A DNA stretch of 64,000 nucleotides from Anisakis pegreffii. Its lineage: Eukaryota; Nematoda; Chromadorea; Rhabditida; Anisakidae. The stretch lies in NCBI GenBank assembly GCA_035041965.1, contig JAPYMA010000072.1, positions 1 to 64,000 on the forward strand, given 5' to 3'. Below are positions 44,601 through 59,300 of this stretch, in pieces. The translations under genes and the position numbers were made by a program. Below the pieces are notes generated by a model. The model was not told where the DNA came from, searched no databases, and was given only the letters and a program-made list of their open reading frames with translations. Numbering within the stretch: position 1 is the first letter of the stretch; every line of letters starts with the position of its first letter.

Positions 44601-47600
44601 TTTTCTATCGTATTCGAAGTTATCTTCATTTCTGGAAGAATTTGACTACCATTAGAGCATCAGGGAGCATTGGAAACAAAAATCCTGGCCAGTACCTTTA
44701 ATGGAGTAGTTAACGTGGAGTTCATGTTCTCAATACGGTAATGTAGGGAACTGCTCGAAACCGTCACACCCTTACGAGCTCAATGAGCAGCATATTATTA
44801 CAATGAATCAATATCGAAATGATTGATAGAAGGATTGAAAATCAAAAAGAAACAAAAATGCATCCTATAAAAATGACGTTCTGGTTTATTTCTAATCAAA
44901 TTTTGTTTTTGTTTATTGCGCTTATCAGTTAAGCGATAGCGATAGTATGTTAGCTATCAACGAAATGCTATGATATCAATAATTGTGCGATCGATTTCAT
45001 AAAAATATTCAATTACGAATCGCTTTTGAGCAGTATCATTCTTTTCTTTACTGTTAAAAAATGAAAGAATTCAGATTTATTTACAACTTTGATAAATGAT
45101 TAGAAAGTCTCATTCTCGATGTTTCAATGACACGTAATAAATTTCGTCAACTGGTCTTATGATCTCAATTGATTTTTTGATCTTAATCAGTTCGAATTCT
45201 CAATTCGTCAATTTTATTGCTCAATTTGATACTGTATCGTTTTTTTTAATCCGTCAACAAGCTAGATTATCACGAAGCCATGAATGAGTCAGAGTCATTT
45301 TTAATGAAAAAGCTTGTGGAATGATGTGCCGTCGTACCTTTAGAATGGGAGTAATCACTTCCAGATTAATGATGTCATAAAGATACGTACTTCAGACAAA
45401 ATATGCAGCCAAAATAGGTTAGACTTTTTTTAAAGATCGAAATATTAGCAAAAGGATTCGAGGTACACCAATACTTTGTAGTAAGAATCAACACATTTGA
45501 AAACACCCTCTTTCAGTTATTGATTGAACAGCACATGCAAAATATAATGAACATGTAATTTGCTGATAATGTGCATAGCGAACACATGAGAAATTCACTT
45601 GAAAGCACTTTATAGGCATATAAACGGCAATGAAAACAATGATAATAACGAAAGGAATCCATTAAGAGTTGATTATAATTCATGGCAAATGAAGCGAGAG
45701 ACACAGCAAATGCATGTAAACGCAACCAATTCAGTTAATTCGATTTTATCTCCGAATTACGTGAAAATTAAAGATCAAAATGTCGACAAAATGATATTAG
45801 GTGTACTCATGAAGTTCTTCGGAAACAAATCTTATGGATATACTTGACAATATGCAATCAGTCGGAGTTAATTGAAAAACTCAAATGATCTCATAATTGA
45901 CAAAGAGCTTTCAGTAGTGAAAAGAGCTTTCACTCATATCTCCTCTTACTATTGGGAGTTTGTAAGGTTGATTCGGTCATCTCTGAACAGGCAGAAGTTT
46001 TCCAATTCCGTGAACCTTACAATTCAATCTTGACAGCTCTTGAACATCTCAAGGATGTTCGGGGCTTGCCTCTAGGGACCACTGAGGTTGAGGACTTCTA
46101 AACATTTATGAAGTATCCCGGGCTTCCTACCTTGGTTTATCCCAAGCTTGTGCAATGTTCCAAGTCTCGCGACTAAACTCTCGTCCCTCAGGGCTCATCC
46201 ATCTTGATTTCGTCTCCGATCCAACTTTGCATGATTTATTTGAATTGCTTAACGAGTTGTTCTTATCCAACGATACCGGTAACTATTCGTTATAAAATTC
46301 AAAATAAAGATGCACACCAATTTCTGCGCCATAAAAGCCACAATCGAATCGAGCTGTGCCGTTTAGACCCCCTGGGATTATTGCGTAAAAGAGGAGCTGT
46401 TGCCTTATTGTTAGAATATATTGTAATAGATTGTGGTACGATGTTGTAAAACGCTCGGATGCGCAATCGCACAATGAGCTGTATTCAGCAGAGATCACCT
46501 ACTTTTTTCACATTTCTGCCATGAGTTTCTTCTCCAAAAAAAAAAACAAACTCGTACATGTTCTTCTTCATATTTTCATGGAATCACTCAATTTTCATTC
46601 ATCATTACTATGAATATGATTCAAGGATGCTGAATTGTCGACTGATGTCAACAAATAATTTCTATGGCTATCCTCATAGCAAACATTTCTCGCTCGACGA
46701 GTATCCCTAACAAAATTAATAATTAATGAAAACAAGCAAAGTGTATCGTGGAGTATGCTTGCTTCAGTGTTGTTTTTATATTACATTAGTAAAGCATTCG
46801 TTACGCATACGAACGAGTGCATGCATATTCACATGACTTTCACTGACATCTCAACATATTAATGAATTAGCACCCTATGCAATCTAGATTCTTCCAAGGG
46901 ATTGGAAATATTTACTGACAATAAGGAATAATCAACGAGAAGCATTTTTTTTTCTTGTGAAAGGCGGATGTAATACCTCGTCAAGGATGATCAACAAGCG
47001 TTTTGAAGTAGACGTATTGAACGGAGGAAAACACCGCCGATAGAATGAGGTCATAATGAGGCAACATCATAAACACTAATCGCTAAATCCGTCAGAGGTT
47101 CTGAACGAGGCGCACAAATGAAAATGATTTGAAGCAAATCGCTGATCTGATTTACGTCATAATGACCTAAAATAGAGACGACGGGTCATTGTGACATTGA
47201 GGATTTCTCAGTGGTTGAATTGTTCATTATTTATCGTTTTGTCCGTTCACAACGATTCATTTCAAATAAGAAATATCAATTCCAAATATGAACACATTCG
47301 CCTGTGTGAAATTTTCGACAATCGATTGGTTTTAGATAACGTGAGCGAGAAGCATTTAGTATGTGGGAAATTGAAGGAATTTTTGAAGAAAGGTTGGGAA
47401 ATTTGAACCAGAATTTATGATTACAATAGGATTTCAATCAGAAATAATAATTTTTGATTGAGTTTTTTCTTGGCTGAAACTTTCTGTCGTTTCTGCGAGT
47501 GTCTTCAATTCATTTTTTTTTTCGATTTCATCGAACGTTCTGATGTAATAAAGAACTCGTTATTCACACATTATCTACATGAATGATCAATTGTTGTGTA

Positions 47601-48161
47601 TTACTTTCGTTTATTTGTGCATTAGAGATTGGCGTTCTTCGATTCAAATGGTTTTGAGTTTCGATTAATTTCCCTTAAAGAGCTAAGCACTTGTCGATCG
47701 TGAATGAAGCGGATATTATCAGTTAGAGAACAAGTCGGTGACACATCGCTCTAATGAAGTTGATTGTTTTCCGTCATCTTTTCAACTGAAAATCCCGTTT
47801 CAATGACTCGTCCCTCGCCTGATGCAATTTTCATTTTCATCATTTAGTTACTCATAAAACTGCTGCTTATCGCGTTCATGTCTGTCTAAATGTTGTCGAA
47901 AAAAGTCATTTCACTTTAGATTATCGCTTGTAATGTTTAATCACTATAATATTCTTTGCCTCTCCAAAGACCTCCTAACGATCGAATGCTTCAAACAAAC
48001 TTCTCATAGCTCATCACGGCTGTCAATTGACCAGCCGAATTGTGCTCTTTCCAGGCACATTCCTATTTTTTTGCAGAATTTCTTTACTGTTCATCTCATC
48101 AAGTCCATCGATTCCTATAATCTCGTTTTTGAAAAAATTATTTATGTGTTTTGATAAATTT
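41640..48161. other. No supported gene; G-rich spot near 42030
   Basis: A short G-rich run (GGTGGGGGGTGGGG) occurs near 42030-42046. A somewhat GC-richer stretch at about 45960-46200 contains short self-similar words (CCCGGGCTTCC, CTTGGTTTATCCC) but no recognised element. Open frames here are of chance length. Confidence 0.4.
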
Positions 48162-48503
48162 TTGACGTTCCAACTGCGTTGCATGCATCAAGCTGAACTG
48201 ACTGAAAATCAACGGCAGATCGAAAGACAAATTGAGTTCAGCAGTGAAATTCTGAAGAAGTTAAGGACAATCGGATATAAAAAGGGATTTCGAGAAAATA
48301 TCTGGGTTATGAAATGTCTGAGCGCTCGTATGTATCCTCTGAATCATCAAGTTCCAGTTGTACGTGATAAGAGCACTGCGACTAAATCCTTTCAATCACT
48401 CATATTTCACGAATCACTTCCCATGATTGAGAACATTCTTTTTTTTATGGACACGAGTATTGATCTCGGATTGCTGCACAAATTTGTCTCACTAACCTCA
48501 TAG
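48162..48503 (+). CDS. Possible exon of an unidentified protein
   Basis: This is the second half of a frame open for 158 codons (48027-48503), longer than chance readily gives here. From about 48177 the peptide becomes hydrophilic and helix-like (HQAELTENQRQIERQIEF, then SSEILKKLRTIGYKKGF), suggestive of a coiled coil. The upstream half is hydrophobic and may be non-coding. No confident splice partners or homology were found. It could be a lone exon, a relic or a chance frame. Confidence 0.3.
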   Translation: MTFQLRCMHQAELTENQRQIERQIEFSSEILKKLRTIGYKKGFRENIWVMKCLSARMYPLNHQVPVVRDKSTATKSFQSLIFHESLPMIENILFFMDTSIDLGLLHKFVSLTS

Positions 48504-50563
48504 ATTTTCGAGGTTCTTACAAATGCTTATGTTTTTCTGCCCTAAAAAAGATTTCTATCCTACTCATTCACGAGTAGAATTCATTTGCTGAAAGTGTCGC
48601 TCCAAAACTCCTACTAGGGAATGGTGTTCAGTCAGCTGTTAAAATTGAAAACTCTTTTCGCTTCATACTGGCAAAATTCTATAGTTGCATTATCATATGC
48701 TGATCGACATATCTATCATATTTGTCAATGCTGACTGCGTTTAGCGCATCCAAATTCGGATGCATAAAGGAGAAGGAAAATCATTGAAGCGGAAGTTCGA
48801 AAGTTGCATGTGGTCTTTTTCGTTTTCAATTGACTTTGAGGAAGCAATAAATTGCAATTGCTTCGTACAATTGGAAAAAATTGTTAGGTGTTGTCTCCAA
48901 ACGTATTTAGCACATTGACGATTCGAGTAGCACTCAATATCCATTCAGCGTATGAAATAGAATTGAGTGAATGAATATTGTCGAAAGCAAATGGATAATA
49001 TGTTTTTGCATAATTAATCAATTGTTTCTAGGTTATCGCGTATATTTCCACGCAATAATATAGCAAATTCTATTAATGAAATGCTTTGAACTACCAACAT
49101 TGTTTCATTAGTTATTGTTCCGTGTATTGAGTCCGAAACTGAGGATGTTCTGTTGATGTTATATATTTCTCGTGAAGTTGACTTGTTCAGAAATCGGAAA
49201 ATGATGCCTTCTTGAAATGAATTGTTTGAGAAGGAGCTGAAATAGTCTCAGTGATGAGTTGGTTTCAATATGAAGCTAGGTACTCCTGATGGCCAGCTGT
49301 TAGATCAGAACTTGAATATCATGATCATGTTTCTGGATTTGCGCAGAAAAAACTGCTGCGAAGGCCATGGACTCCTTAACTGCACGAATATTTGGTGACA
49401 ATGAGGGTGTTTTTGCCATATGCAATCAAGCATATTGAATTATAGGTTTGTTCTGCAAAGAATTTCGGCGAATCATTCGAAAAGGGTGCACTTTTATTAG
49501 CAACATTTCATGTTTATGGTGTTCAACTCGTCTTGGTCATGAATAATTCATTTTCTCCGCCAACTGGTTGTTTTAACTGGGATGAATCTACATTTTGGAA
49601 TGAATGAAGGAACTCGATGTATTCGTCTTGCAGAAAAAAAAACGGAGCAAAATATTTTCGGCGGTTGCGAATTTTTATCAAGACATTGCGAAAATCGTAT
49701 CCTGTTAGACGAAATCCACACGAACAAGAGGCTTTCTTCCCACAACAACATCCGTTGAACTGTGGATGTGATGCGAAAATAGTTTAGCTTAAGCCATTGT
49801 CTTGATTGGATTTACGATAGACTCTGTTTCCAAATCGCTGACTTCTTTTTGCAGCAATTGTTATTCAATTTTGACGAAGTTCCTTGTGACAGCTGCAACA
49901 AGGAATGAGTTTTGCACTGAAGTCTTACCGAAAAAAATGGTTTTTTTGCATTCGATGAATTAACCGTCAATGCAAAAAGAGTGATCTTTGGAGATAGTTT
50001 AGTTGAAATTCCAAGAACTGGTTCATCATCTTTTACAACTCTATAGGATGTGCGATCGATCAGTTAGTTGTCAGAAATGATTGATGTCTTCCGAAAAAAA
50101 TTTGAACCTTAGAAGAGGTGGCTGTTCGGCACTCATTTTACATGAATGAGGAAACATTCCATTCACTTTCTTTCTCAAATTTTGAGTTCACGTTTATTTT
50201 GGTATCCGTTAATTTTACGAAATTGCTCGAAAAATATTTCCTATTCTCACATCATTCTTGCCCTGCTTAGCACTGAACGTTTGCACATGAGATTATTTTC
50301 AAAAAAATATTCAGTGTGCTCAGAAGAACGAGCCGCTTATTGTATCCTCGCTGTCATGACTGTTTGAGAGTTTTGAGGCATTGTTCATTGGGATTAATCT
50401 GAATATAAGTGAAATCTTGATGTATAGCCTACTAATTTTGTGATTGCTTGGAAATCAGTGCCCATCAGTTTGTGATACAATGCGATGAACTGAGAGATTA
50501 TCATGGTCAGTAAGATCAATAACCCTCGCTGCATACAAACTTCATCATAAATTTGAGAATAGA

Positions 50564-50908
50564 ATGATAAAAAGCAAAAACGTATCGTTACTGCTTTTTG
50601 ACGAAAATATTCACTTAACACTGAACCAAATTTTAAAGCTTCATCCATGCTCTAACATAACCTTGAATGAACGGTATGCCAGTGGTGCTGTCGTGCTAAT
50701 CCCTACCAACCTATGCTTTTCATACGATTCACATGATGGATTACTATACGCTTTTGCGAATATTCCATCAATCTTAAAATATTTAAACGTGAAAATTACT
50801 CCTCGCGACAATCAGCCTATGGAAGATATCGTAATTCCACAGCAATTGGATGAACCGCTTGAGTTTGACGAGGTTATAAAGGTCAAGATGGTGCCATCAC
50901 AAGACTGA
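50564..50908 (+). CDS. Possible unidentified open frame, 114 codons
   Basis: An ATG-started frame of 114 codons ends at TGA. Its second half is acidic and proline-containing (QQLDEPLEFDEVIKVKM). No family is recognised and no splice partner was found. About two such frames are expected by chance in this window, so support is weak. Confidence 0.25.
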   Translation: MIKSKNVSLLLFDENIHLTLNQILKLHPCSNITLNERYASGAVVLIPTNLCFSYDSHDGLLYAFANIPSILKYLNVKITPRDNQPMEDIVIPQQLDEPLEFDEVIKVKMVPSQD

Positions 50909-52689
50909 CTGCAAGAGAAACTAATCAGCTCTCAATTGGAATGCATCATTCGATTGCCAGTGCTTCTTTGAAACTGAAACGATCGCTAACAAAATTTTTG
51001 GTTAGTCGTGACAAAATCGTAAAAATACGCTTCATTCTTTCGGCTCTCTCAGTCATTGAAGCACTGCCGAATCAAAATATAGGAGAGAAGCGGTTAAATG
51101 CTTTGTGATCAATCAAGGATCTTTATTCAACGAACGTTAGCGAATTTGATGGTTATGGCTTGATGCAATCGCTTTGATTGAGAAATTTCATCATTAATAA
51201 GGCGTAGAAGAAGCAAACAATGAGGATACATGTCATAAAATATGAATCGCAAATAAAACTCAAACGATAGCTGACGGTTTTTTTGTCTATGAGCGTCGTA
51301 AATAATCGGTTGAGTGCAATTGAATGCTAAGATGGTTTGATTACTTTGATACGTGCGTAAATGAATGCATGAATCATGCTTTTGCGTTAGTAACGTTACT
51401 GCTGCTGCTTCATCTGCTTGGATTGACAAATTTTCTTCACTTTTAGTCATTCATTTGCGTACTCCCCAGCTAAATATTGCAAACTTTTTTTGTTCGCTGA
51501 TTCAGCGACATTTTTGCAAAAATCATTTGTTAGCACTGTGTCTAATTGATTTTTTCATTTCATTTTTTTTGGCCATCATTCGATGAAATTTCATTTTTAT
51601 TCTTATCGTTCATTCAATTTGTTCGTTAGCGCATCAACCGTGAAGAATCAATAACAGTCGTCTAGTGCATTTGCATTTTACGCTTTTCAGCGATTCTTCG
51701 TTCGTTTGCCGGACAAAATTCTCATTCCACATTTCTCATTAGACTCTGATTTCGTCAGCATTTGTCACATAGTGAAGTCCTTACATGAGAAAAAAAGAAA
51801 ATGTTTCGAAATTGTATTCGACGTGTTATCATGGCAACTAAGATTTAAAAGAATTTATTGATGGCAAAACGATATCGGTCTGGTCACCCGATGCTAAATA
51901 AGCTTTGCGATAGAAGGCTCACCTTTTAATAGGCTAGCAATCCACCCACTGGAAGTGACTCACGATACGTTGGCTCTAGCGAAACGATGCGTGAGTATCT
52001 CGTTGAAATTGAGTGGCGACTCAGAGTCTCTCATTGCTCAGAACCGAAAGCGCTTGCTGATTGATATTTCTCATTTATGATCTGTGTTCGCTGAGTTGCT
52101 CTCGAGCACAACAGTGGCAGGCAGTGATTCAGTGTGTCACATGAATTGTTTTTGCCTTCAGAGGCATTTTTCAGAGACATTAACAAGTTGTTTATTTATG
52201 ACTGAGCAGTGACTGTGCACTGATGTGTCCTATTCTGTACCATCAATCCTAGTGTCGATCTTATGCTAATAGATAACGCTCGATATTTTCTGATCACTTC
52301 TTATCAGCTTACAACTTTAGCATTTACGGCTGATTTCATAAGCACAATTTTATTTGCTGTCTCTTTCATCAGTTCGTCAAGCTGTATGCCCCACTTGATT
52401 TTGCTACTAATTGTTATCATTATAAAGTTGAGAAGGAATGTTAATAAAAGCATTGCTATAAGATAATGCTGTAGGCTTGTTGATAACTCACTTCACTTCA
52501 GCCTGTTCGCCGTAGTAGTCAGTGTTTGTACATTCACTCGCCATTTACAGTCGGTGAAGTAGGCCTTCGAACACTAGTTTGAACCTATCAACCTATCAAG
52601 GTCTAGCCAAGATTATTTTCGAGGACAGGCGCAAAATAATCTGATCCAGAACAATAGCTGATTTTTGAGGCGGCTTTTTCCATGTTAAT
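50909..52689. other. No supported gene
   Basis: Nothing recognisable on either strand beyond short chance frames. Confidence 0.5.
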
Positions 52690-52861
52690 TTTCTCCTACC
52701 TCATCCTTCCATCGTTTCTTTGTCCCATCTTATTCGTTTTTTTTCCATCTTCCTTCCTCTGTTCTGTACTCTTTTCTCTTCTTTTCCCCTTTTCTTTCAA
52801 CCTCCAGCGGAGAGTTGGAAAAGGCCTGAGGGAGAGGAGGGGAGGGGGCGGGGGAAGGAGG
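52690..52861. repeat. Polypyrimidine tract followed by G-rich purine tract (G-quadruplex motif)
   Basis: 52690-52805 is almost entirely C/T and 52808-52861 is almost entirely purine. Four G runs (52830-52832, 52839-52842, 52844-52848, 52850-52854) with loops of 6, 1 and 1 satisfy the usual G-quadruplex pattern on the plus strand. The two tracts are partly complementary, so hairpin or triplex forms are also possible. It lies about 480 bases upstream of the next predicted start, so it may belong to a promoter (inference). Confidence 0.8.
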
Positions 52862-53344
52862 TACCCGATGCGTCTCATCCCTTGGGTACGCGAATGATAT
52901 AGGTCGTCATCAAAGTTTTTCCAAATTCTAACAACGTAACAATACGTTAGAAAAGGTCAACACTTTCATTAGGCATTTGCTAATCGCTTGCTCCATACGC
53001 ACAATTCGCCATTGGTGAAAGCAGATTCTCAGACGGATTGACACTACGCATTGACAGATGATATCGTGAAGTTGATAACGTAACTAAACTGTGACTTGAT
53101 TTACAGGTATCGAATTTCGGGTGAAGCTGTGAGGTAGAATTGGAAAGAAACCATCAAAGTGGTCATAAACAAAGCAAATATTGCACATTTTCGACGTTAC
53201 CTTCCGTGAGACGCAATTGTCAAACTACACAAATCGAAGAATTCAAATAAACACATTGATCAAAGTTCACTTTATTCTGTCAAAAAACACTCATCAGTAC
53301 GTAATATCAATCGTCTTGTAATATAGCGATTCAAAAACAGAAAA

Positions 53345-56300
53345 ATGGCCATTCCAATCACCGGTTCCATACGGACTAATCCATTTGTTCAGGTAAAAAA
53401 TATACTACTTATATCGTCATCTTTATGTGCTTGTATTCAGCCCTTCTTATGAATTCAAAAAATGAATCACATGCTCTCATTTATGGGTTCTGCTAGCGGG
53501 GGTCGATCAATATCTACTTTCTTTTGTTCAGCTTTTTCATGAACTATACAGAGGTTTACGATGAAGGAGAACGCGAATGCATTATTCTTTTGACGAGTTG
53601 GTCGTGAAGGGCCGCATAATAGATTGCGTTCATTGAATGTGTTCTAGTGATTGATATGAATAGCTGCTATAAGAGTAATAATACTCGCAATATAATGCAA
53701 GTAATATTGATACAATAGTAAAAGCATGCATGCGTTTAATTTGCATAAAATACGGCGTTTGTTGAAATACGAAAACGCATGTGAGAACCGATCACTTTTG
53801 GTGTACTTTTGCGTGCCTCCCTGGGAATAATCGTCATTACTGCTGCAGTACTCCGATTACGAGCGATATTTAACATCTCGTCGCCGTTGAATTCCACGAT
53901 GGAAAGCATTCAGTACAGGTGAACGAAAGGTGCACCTGAAGACACGCAGTATTTTTGCGATTACAAGTATCCATCCGTCTGATTGAAGTGAAGGTCACAT
54001 CTTGAGCAATATTTAGTGATGAGGTCGACAGTTACGGATCGGACATCGAAATATCCAGTTTAGATTCTCGTCATAATTCGCAGGATGGGAACCAATAAGA
54101 ATTTGATTCCGCTTCGGTAAAATCACCGCCAAAATTACAGTTGGCTAATTCCTTGTTAGCCATCGAGTTTATGCAAACTAATACATTTGAAAGCTAAATC
54201 GATCTTTCTACAGACGTACAGTGATGGAACCAAATGTGCTATCCTATTGTAAAAACGAACCTCATTGGATATTTCCCAGTAAAACCATTAATTGCTCTTG
54301 TGTTAGAGCATTTCTGGTTATCGATGAAAAAATTTCGAACTTAATGAAAAAACGTCAGTTCGAATTGTGCATATTTATAGTTTGAATTCTTTCACGATTT
54401 AGACTAACTGCATAATTTTCACATCTTAAATATTGCCTCCCGCAAATCATTGTCAACTGCAAACAATCAATCGGTCGTTCTGTCATATCCTTTTGAAGTT
54501 GCTCTGTCAAAAAACTAATTTCATTATGACAACGTATGCCTTCTTAACCCTAATAAATCTCACATTCGGTTTTAGTGCAATGATTTTATTTATGCACTTC
54601 TCAAATTTATTTCAAATAATCTTTCAATTCACTTCTAAAAATTTGCCTTGGACAGCGGTGATCCCTTTTGACTTCTTTATCGTTCACTCAATGGTCTAAA
54701 TCATGTTCGCCATAACGCTTCAATAATTGGTACCATCTGTTTTCCTCAACGAACATCGCTCACTTCATAAGGAGCGCTGAAAGGTCATTCGCTACTTGAC
54801 AGTTTCAAACGCTCTAACTGGTTCACTGCCGATGAGACCACTTCGTGCTCCACATACATTTCACATCTTTCCTGTGTTTCATCCCGGAAATCCGCCAATT
54901 CCTTCCATCTCCACCGAATTAGTGAATGAATAAAATACTGCGAAAATGCAGTTTAACTGGACTCAGTTTTCGGTTGAAATTTTGCGCATCTTATCGACCC
55001 TACGTAAGAGAGTTTACAATCTGAACGTCTTAGTTCGAAAGGAACCAGTGAAAAAACTTTTAGGAGAATTATTTACGATCATTCCTTTACAATATATCGT
55101 AAACTAGGATTTGTAATGATGTGGTTAGAATCACTGAGAGAAGCGTTGAAATTCTAAAACGCTTTTGGAACAGTAATGCATCGTTTCGACAACATTCATA
55201 GATCCTTGTGTTGATTCAAAGAAACATCCATAATCCAATTTTGCAATTAGTCATGCGATCTTCCTTCTTTCCTCTCAATAGCTGTTACGTTCAAGAACTG
55301 AAATCACTTTTCGCTGATCACTGCTCCTGTTTCTCCACAAACACCTTGAATTTTACTGGCAACAGGCATGCAATTTTGAATACAGTTGAGAGCGATAATA
55401 TCAAAGTACGTCCCAGTCTCACCATGTTTTTCCGGGTTAAATTGCTTATGGAACTTATCTAATAAAATGTGATTAATCATGTTTCGAACTGGAAAGTCAA
55501 CTGGTTTCGTTTTCAGAACGATTTGCGAATGAATCCTGTTTGGAAACGTTCATTCGGATCGCTGCCGAATGATACAAACCTATCCCCAACAATGTTCTCT
55601 CCTCGAGATCCTAGCAGAGTCCTAGCAGCAGAAGCCAACGGCACGGCCTATTCACTAAAGCCATCCACGCCAATATTCTCTCCGCGAGCAATCATATCAC
55701 CAGATCCGAACGCCACGTCCTATTCACTAAAGTCAATCTCACCAACGTTCTCTCCTCAAGCAGTCCTGACAGCAGATTCCAACGCCACGGCCTATTCACT
55801 AAAGTCAATCTCACCAACGTTCTCTCCTCAAGCAGTCCTGACAGCAGATTCCAACGCCACGGCCTATTCACTGAAGTCAGTCACCCCTGATTACTCACTC
55901 ACTAATGGAGTCTCTCCCGCACCTGACACCGACACTGCCGTAGACGTCAATGACAACGGTTGGTGTTTTCAGTTATTTTCTATCATTTATTCTGCAGACA
56001 ATTTCTATGTGAATAAGGCAAAACAAGTTCAAATGAGTGTATAATCATGGATAATGAACATTTGTGGACGATTGATTCGATGCTTCTGTATTATTATGTA
56101 TGCACTAAGGCAGTTTGTTAATTGGATAGTAAAAAGGATTTAAAACAGCACAATCGACTGCAAAGTTGGAAGCATAAAATTTCTCACCCAGAACAGGGAA
56201 GCCAGTGTTTTGATCAATAGTATCAATAAACATCCAGGCGACGTTTACTCTAAACGAGCAAAAAAATTGCACCCAAAGTACAAAGAATATGCCGTTGCAT

Positions 56301-59300
56301 GGACAACAGTGAAGTTTTCATCTTTGGAAGTTTGAAAGATATTCGAAATAAAAGAGTAAACGAATATACTTTGTTTGAAATCATTGCGAGTGGATAATTA
56401 TCCGAAAGGATTCAGCTGAACATTCGCAAACCATTACAGCATTGGATGAGATATTATAAGAAGTTGTCCGAGTTGTATGATAGATAATATAGTAATACCC
56501 ATAATATACCCCTAATCAGTTGTTTGTTACGCAAGAAACTGCAACAAATAACTCATCAAATCGATTTTACACTTGATTAAAGAACACTCGCTCAATGTAG
56601 CTACCAGTTTCAGTTTCAAATACGTCTCGACAAACAATGAAATTCAATCCGTTTAAGAGGAAGATATTGTAGTCTTTATATTCGTTTCTCCATTACACAT
56701 TCAGCGTTTTCTTGCATGTTGTAGAATTCCTTGCAATCTGATATACACTAATTTATTCGCCGCAAACTTGATTTCGAGTAAAATGTTCATGTCAAAAGAT
56801 ATTAGGCGTCGCACATTCGGGTTATTCTCAGTGTTCATGTTTGCTTGTTCCGTCTTGTTTAATGACATGAAACATGAAATGAATCAATTCAGTTGGTGCC
56901 ATTTAAGAATGCGATTTGCCGTTAAAATATTATTTTATTACGTTTCGTTTGATCATAATTTTTGTAGTGTGTTCGTATTGCTTAACATTACGATGGAAAA
57001 AACTTTTTGCACATTCATTCGATGATTTATTCCATGGTCATTGATAATAGTATTTGATGGGCTGTTTTTGTTGAGAAGAACTTTCTGTTTGGAGAAATAG
57101 TTTAGTGAAATCATCGTCTCCGTCTTCATTTCTCTTTCGGCACCGCTCGTCAGGGGTCATCACCTTGGATTTTTCTCGTTCAACGTTCGCGAATTATTGC
57201 ATTCACAGCTGTCACTGCAGCAATGTTCTCTTATGACATCTTTAAAACTCCGTTGTGATCGACCTTGCTTTAAGTGAGACTGTCATAAAACGTCAAATTT
57301 ATTCGATCATAAATGGTGAAAGTTCATGATTCTTCCATCGTTTTGAACGCAAATTCCCTATTCTCAAATCGAATACTAAATTTATCTCATAATGCTATGA
57401 TATGAACGTATCGTTCTGTTTGATGTTCGCTTATACTCCGATAATCTGCGGTATTGCTGATGTTTCATGAAGCATTTTCTTTGCAACTGGCGTTATCCTT
57501 ACCTTTAGCATTCGTTTCTGACTTCTACCACCTTTCCCATAAGATAGTAGCGTGAGCTGTTCAGGATAAAAATTGCGCTGTCTCTCTAATAAAACACACT
57601 TTAGCACTCATGGTCGTGATTCAGAAAGTGATTCTGGAACAGCAAATGCATATGGTATCATTAAATATCCTGCAGTTTCTGGCGTTTCTATTCGGATTTG
57701 AATAACTCCGTTCGGCTCCATTTAACCACCATTCATTTATGTGCCCATTGATTCGGCATACTTAAACAGCATCCACATGATCCTCCTCAACAATAGTCAG
57801 CATTGTTCGGTATTGTGTTCATCTAGGTATCATGCATTCCATTGGTTATTTTATAGCACTTGTTTGAGTGATATGTTTGTACTCTTTCTTTTTCTGCATC
57901 ACGTCAGTATTCTACTTGCCTGCCCTTGATATGCCCCATCGCTTTTTTTGCTGAATTCCAATCAATTCCTTCTAAATGCAAACGCTCAGTTAACTTTTTT
58001 GATTTCAAATCCAAACTATTTGCAGTAGTATTTCTCAACGTCTTCGAAGTCTTTTCCTTTTATACTACTATCATTCCATACATCATTCGTTTACCTATTC
58101 GATCCCAAAAAACTGACTTTTTGTGATAATCACAATTTTTTGGCAGATGCTTTTTAATATCGTTTGATTTTTTCTATCATTTTATGATAATATCATTTTG
58201 ATTTTTTGCACAAATGAATATCATCTATTGAGTTTTTTATGTTTTATGTTCATCCATGAGAAGTCTATCAGATTGTAAGCATTGTCTGTCGTTCTCGGGA
58301 ACGTGCGCAATAGTACTAGCATAATGACACATTTTTTGTTTCCCCAAAAATTCATTTGATTTTCATTTTTTAAATTTCGTCAAAACATTTGATTTTTTAC
58401 TTTATCCCTGACATTCCATCAAGCAAGTCTGAACGTCCAGTTTTTGTAAACGTCCCTTTCTTCCGATCAGTACATTTCATTTTTGTAGCGAACCGAAAAT
58501 TTTAAAATGTGATTTATTAATTGACAACGGTTGATGGTATTACATTGGGGTTAACGTTATCAATACCTGTCTTAGAGTCATCATTTTCTTTCAACCGATT
58601 GAATTACCGCAGCAAAACGTCTCGTTCCATAGAAAAGACCAGCATCACACGTGGTTTTTCTCATCTTGCCTAATCATATACACTATTCGATAGGCAGTTT
58701 CGATTGTTCCTTTTGACGAACTAATAGAAAACGCGATATAAAAACGTCTTTGGTGCTCAAGAATGACTCCAGATCATAAAATGCATTTCACTGCTATTTA
58801 AAAATGGCGAAATCCAAATCGAATGGCTCATAAATGCAGTGAAAAGGAGGGATAAATGGGATTTTTTAATGGTGGATTGCGATGAATTAGTTCCTTTATT
58901 GCGAGCAATTTAACGTTTTAGTGGTTTTATTCCGATAAAATGTGAGTATTATAAAGTCCTTATATTTCTAGTGGATATCTTTTCAGTTTTGCTCATTAGT
59001 GCAAATTTTTCGAGAAAACCCATTAAACATATCAGAACAATCTCGCCATTTCGTTTCACTATCGTTGCGATCATGCTCACGCAATCATTGATTCAATTGA
59101 AATGCAGTTCGCTGGAGGGGTTGAGCAGTTTCATGCGATTTCGATGACTTATAAGAGCTGATAATAGTGATGACTTGATATGAGCTGATACTATCAATTA
59201 TTACGAGACCTCGGTCCTTTTTGTGAGTGTCTTTTTGCTGACCTCGATCATTCTAAAACAGTCTGAATGTTTCATCATCAAAACGTTGTTTCTCATATCG

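Noticed and set aside
52696..52902. Overlapping frames on both strands in the purine/pyrimidine tract
   Set aside because: Low-complexity DNA without stop-codon words gives open frames automatically; the peptides are only simple-sequence strings.
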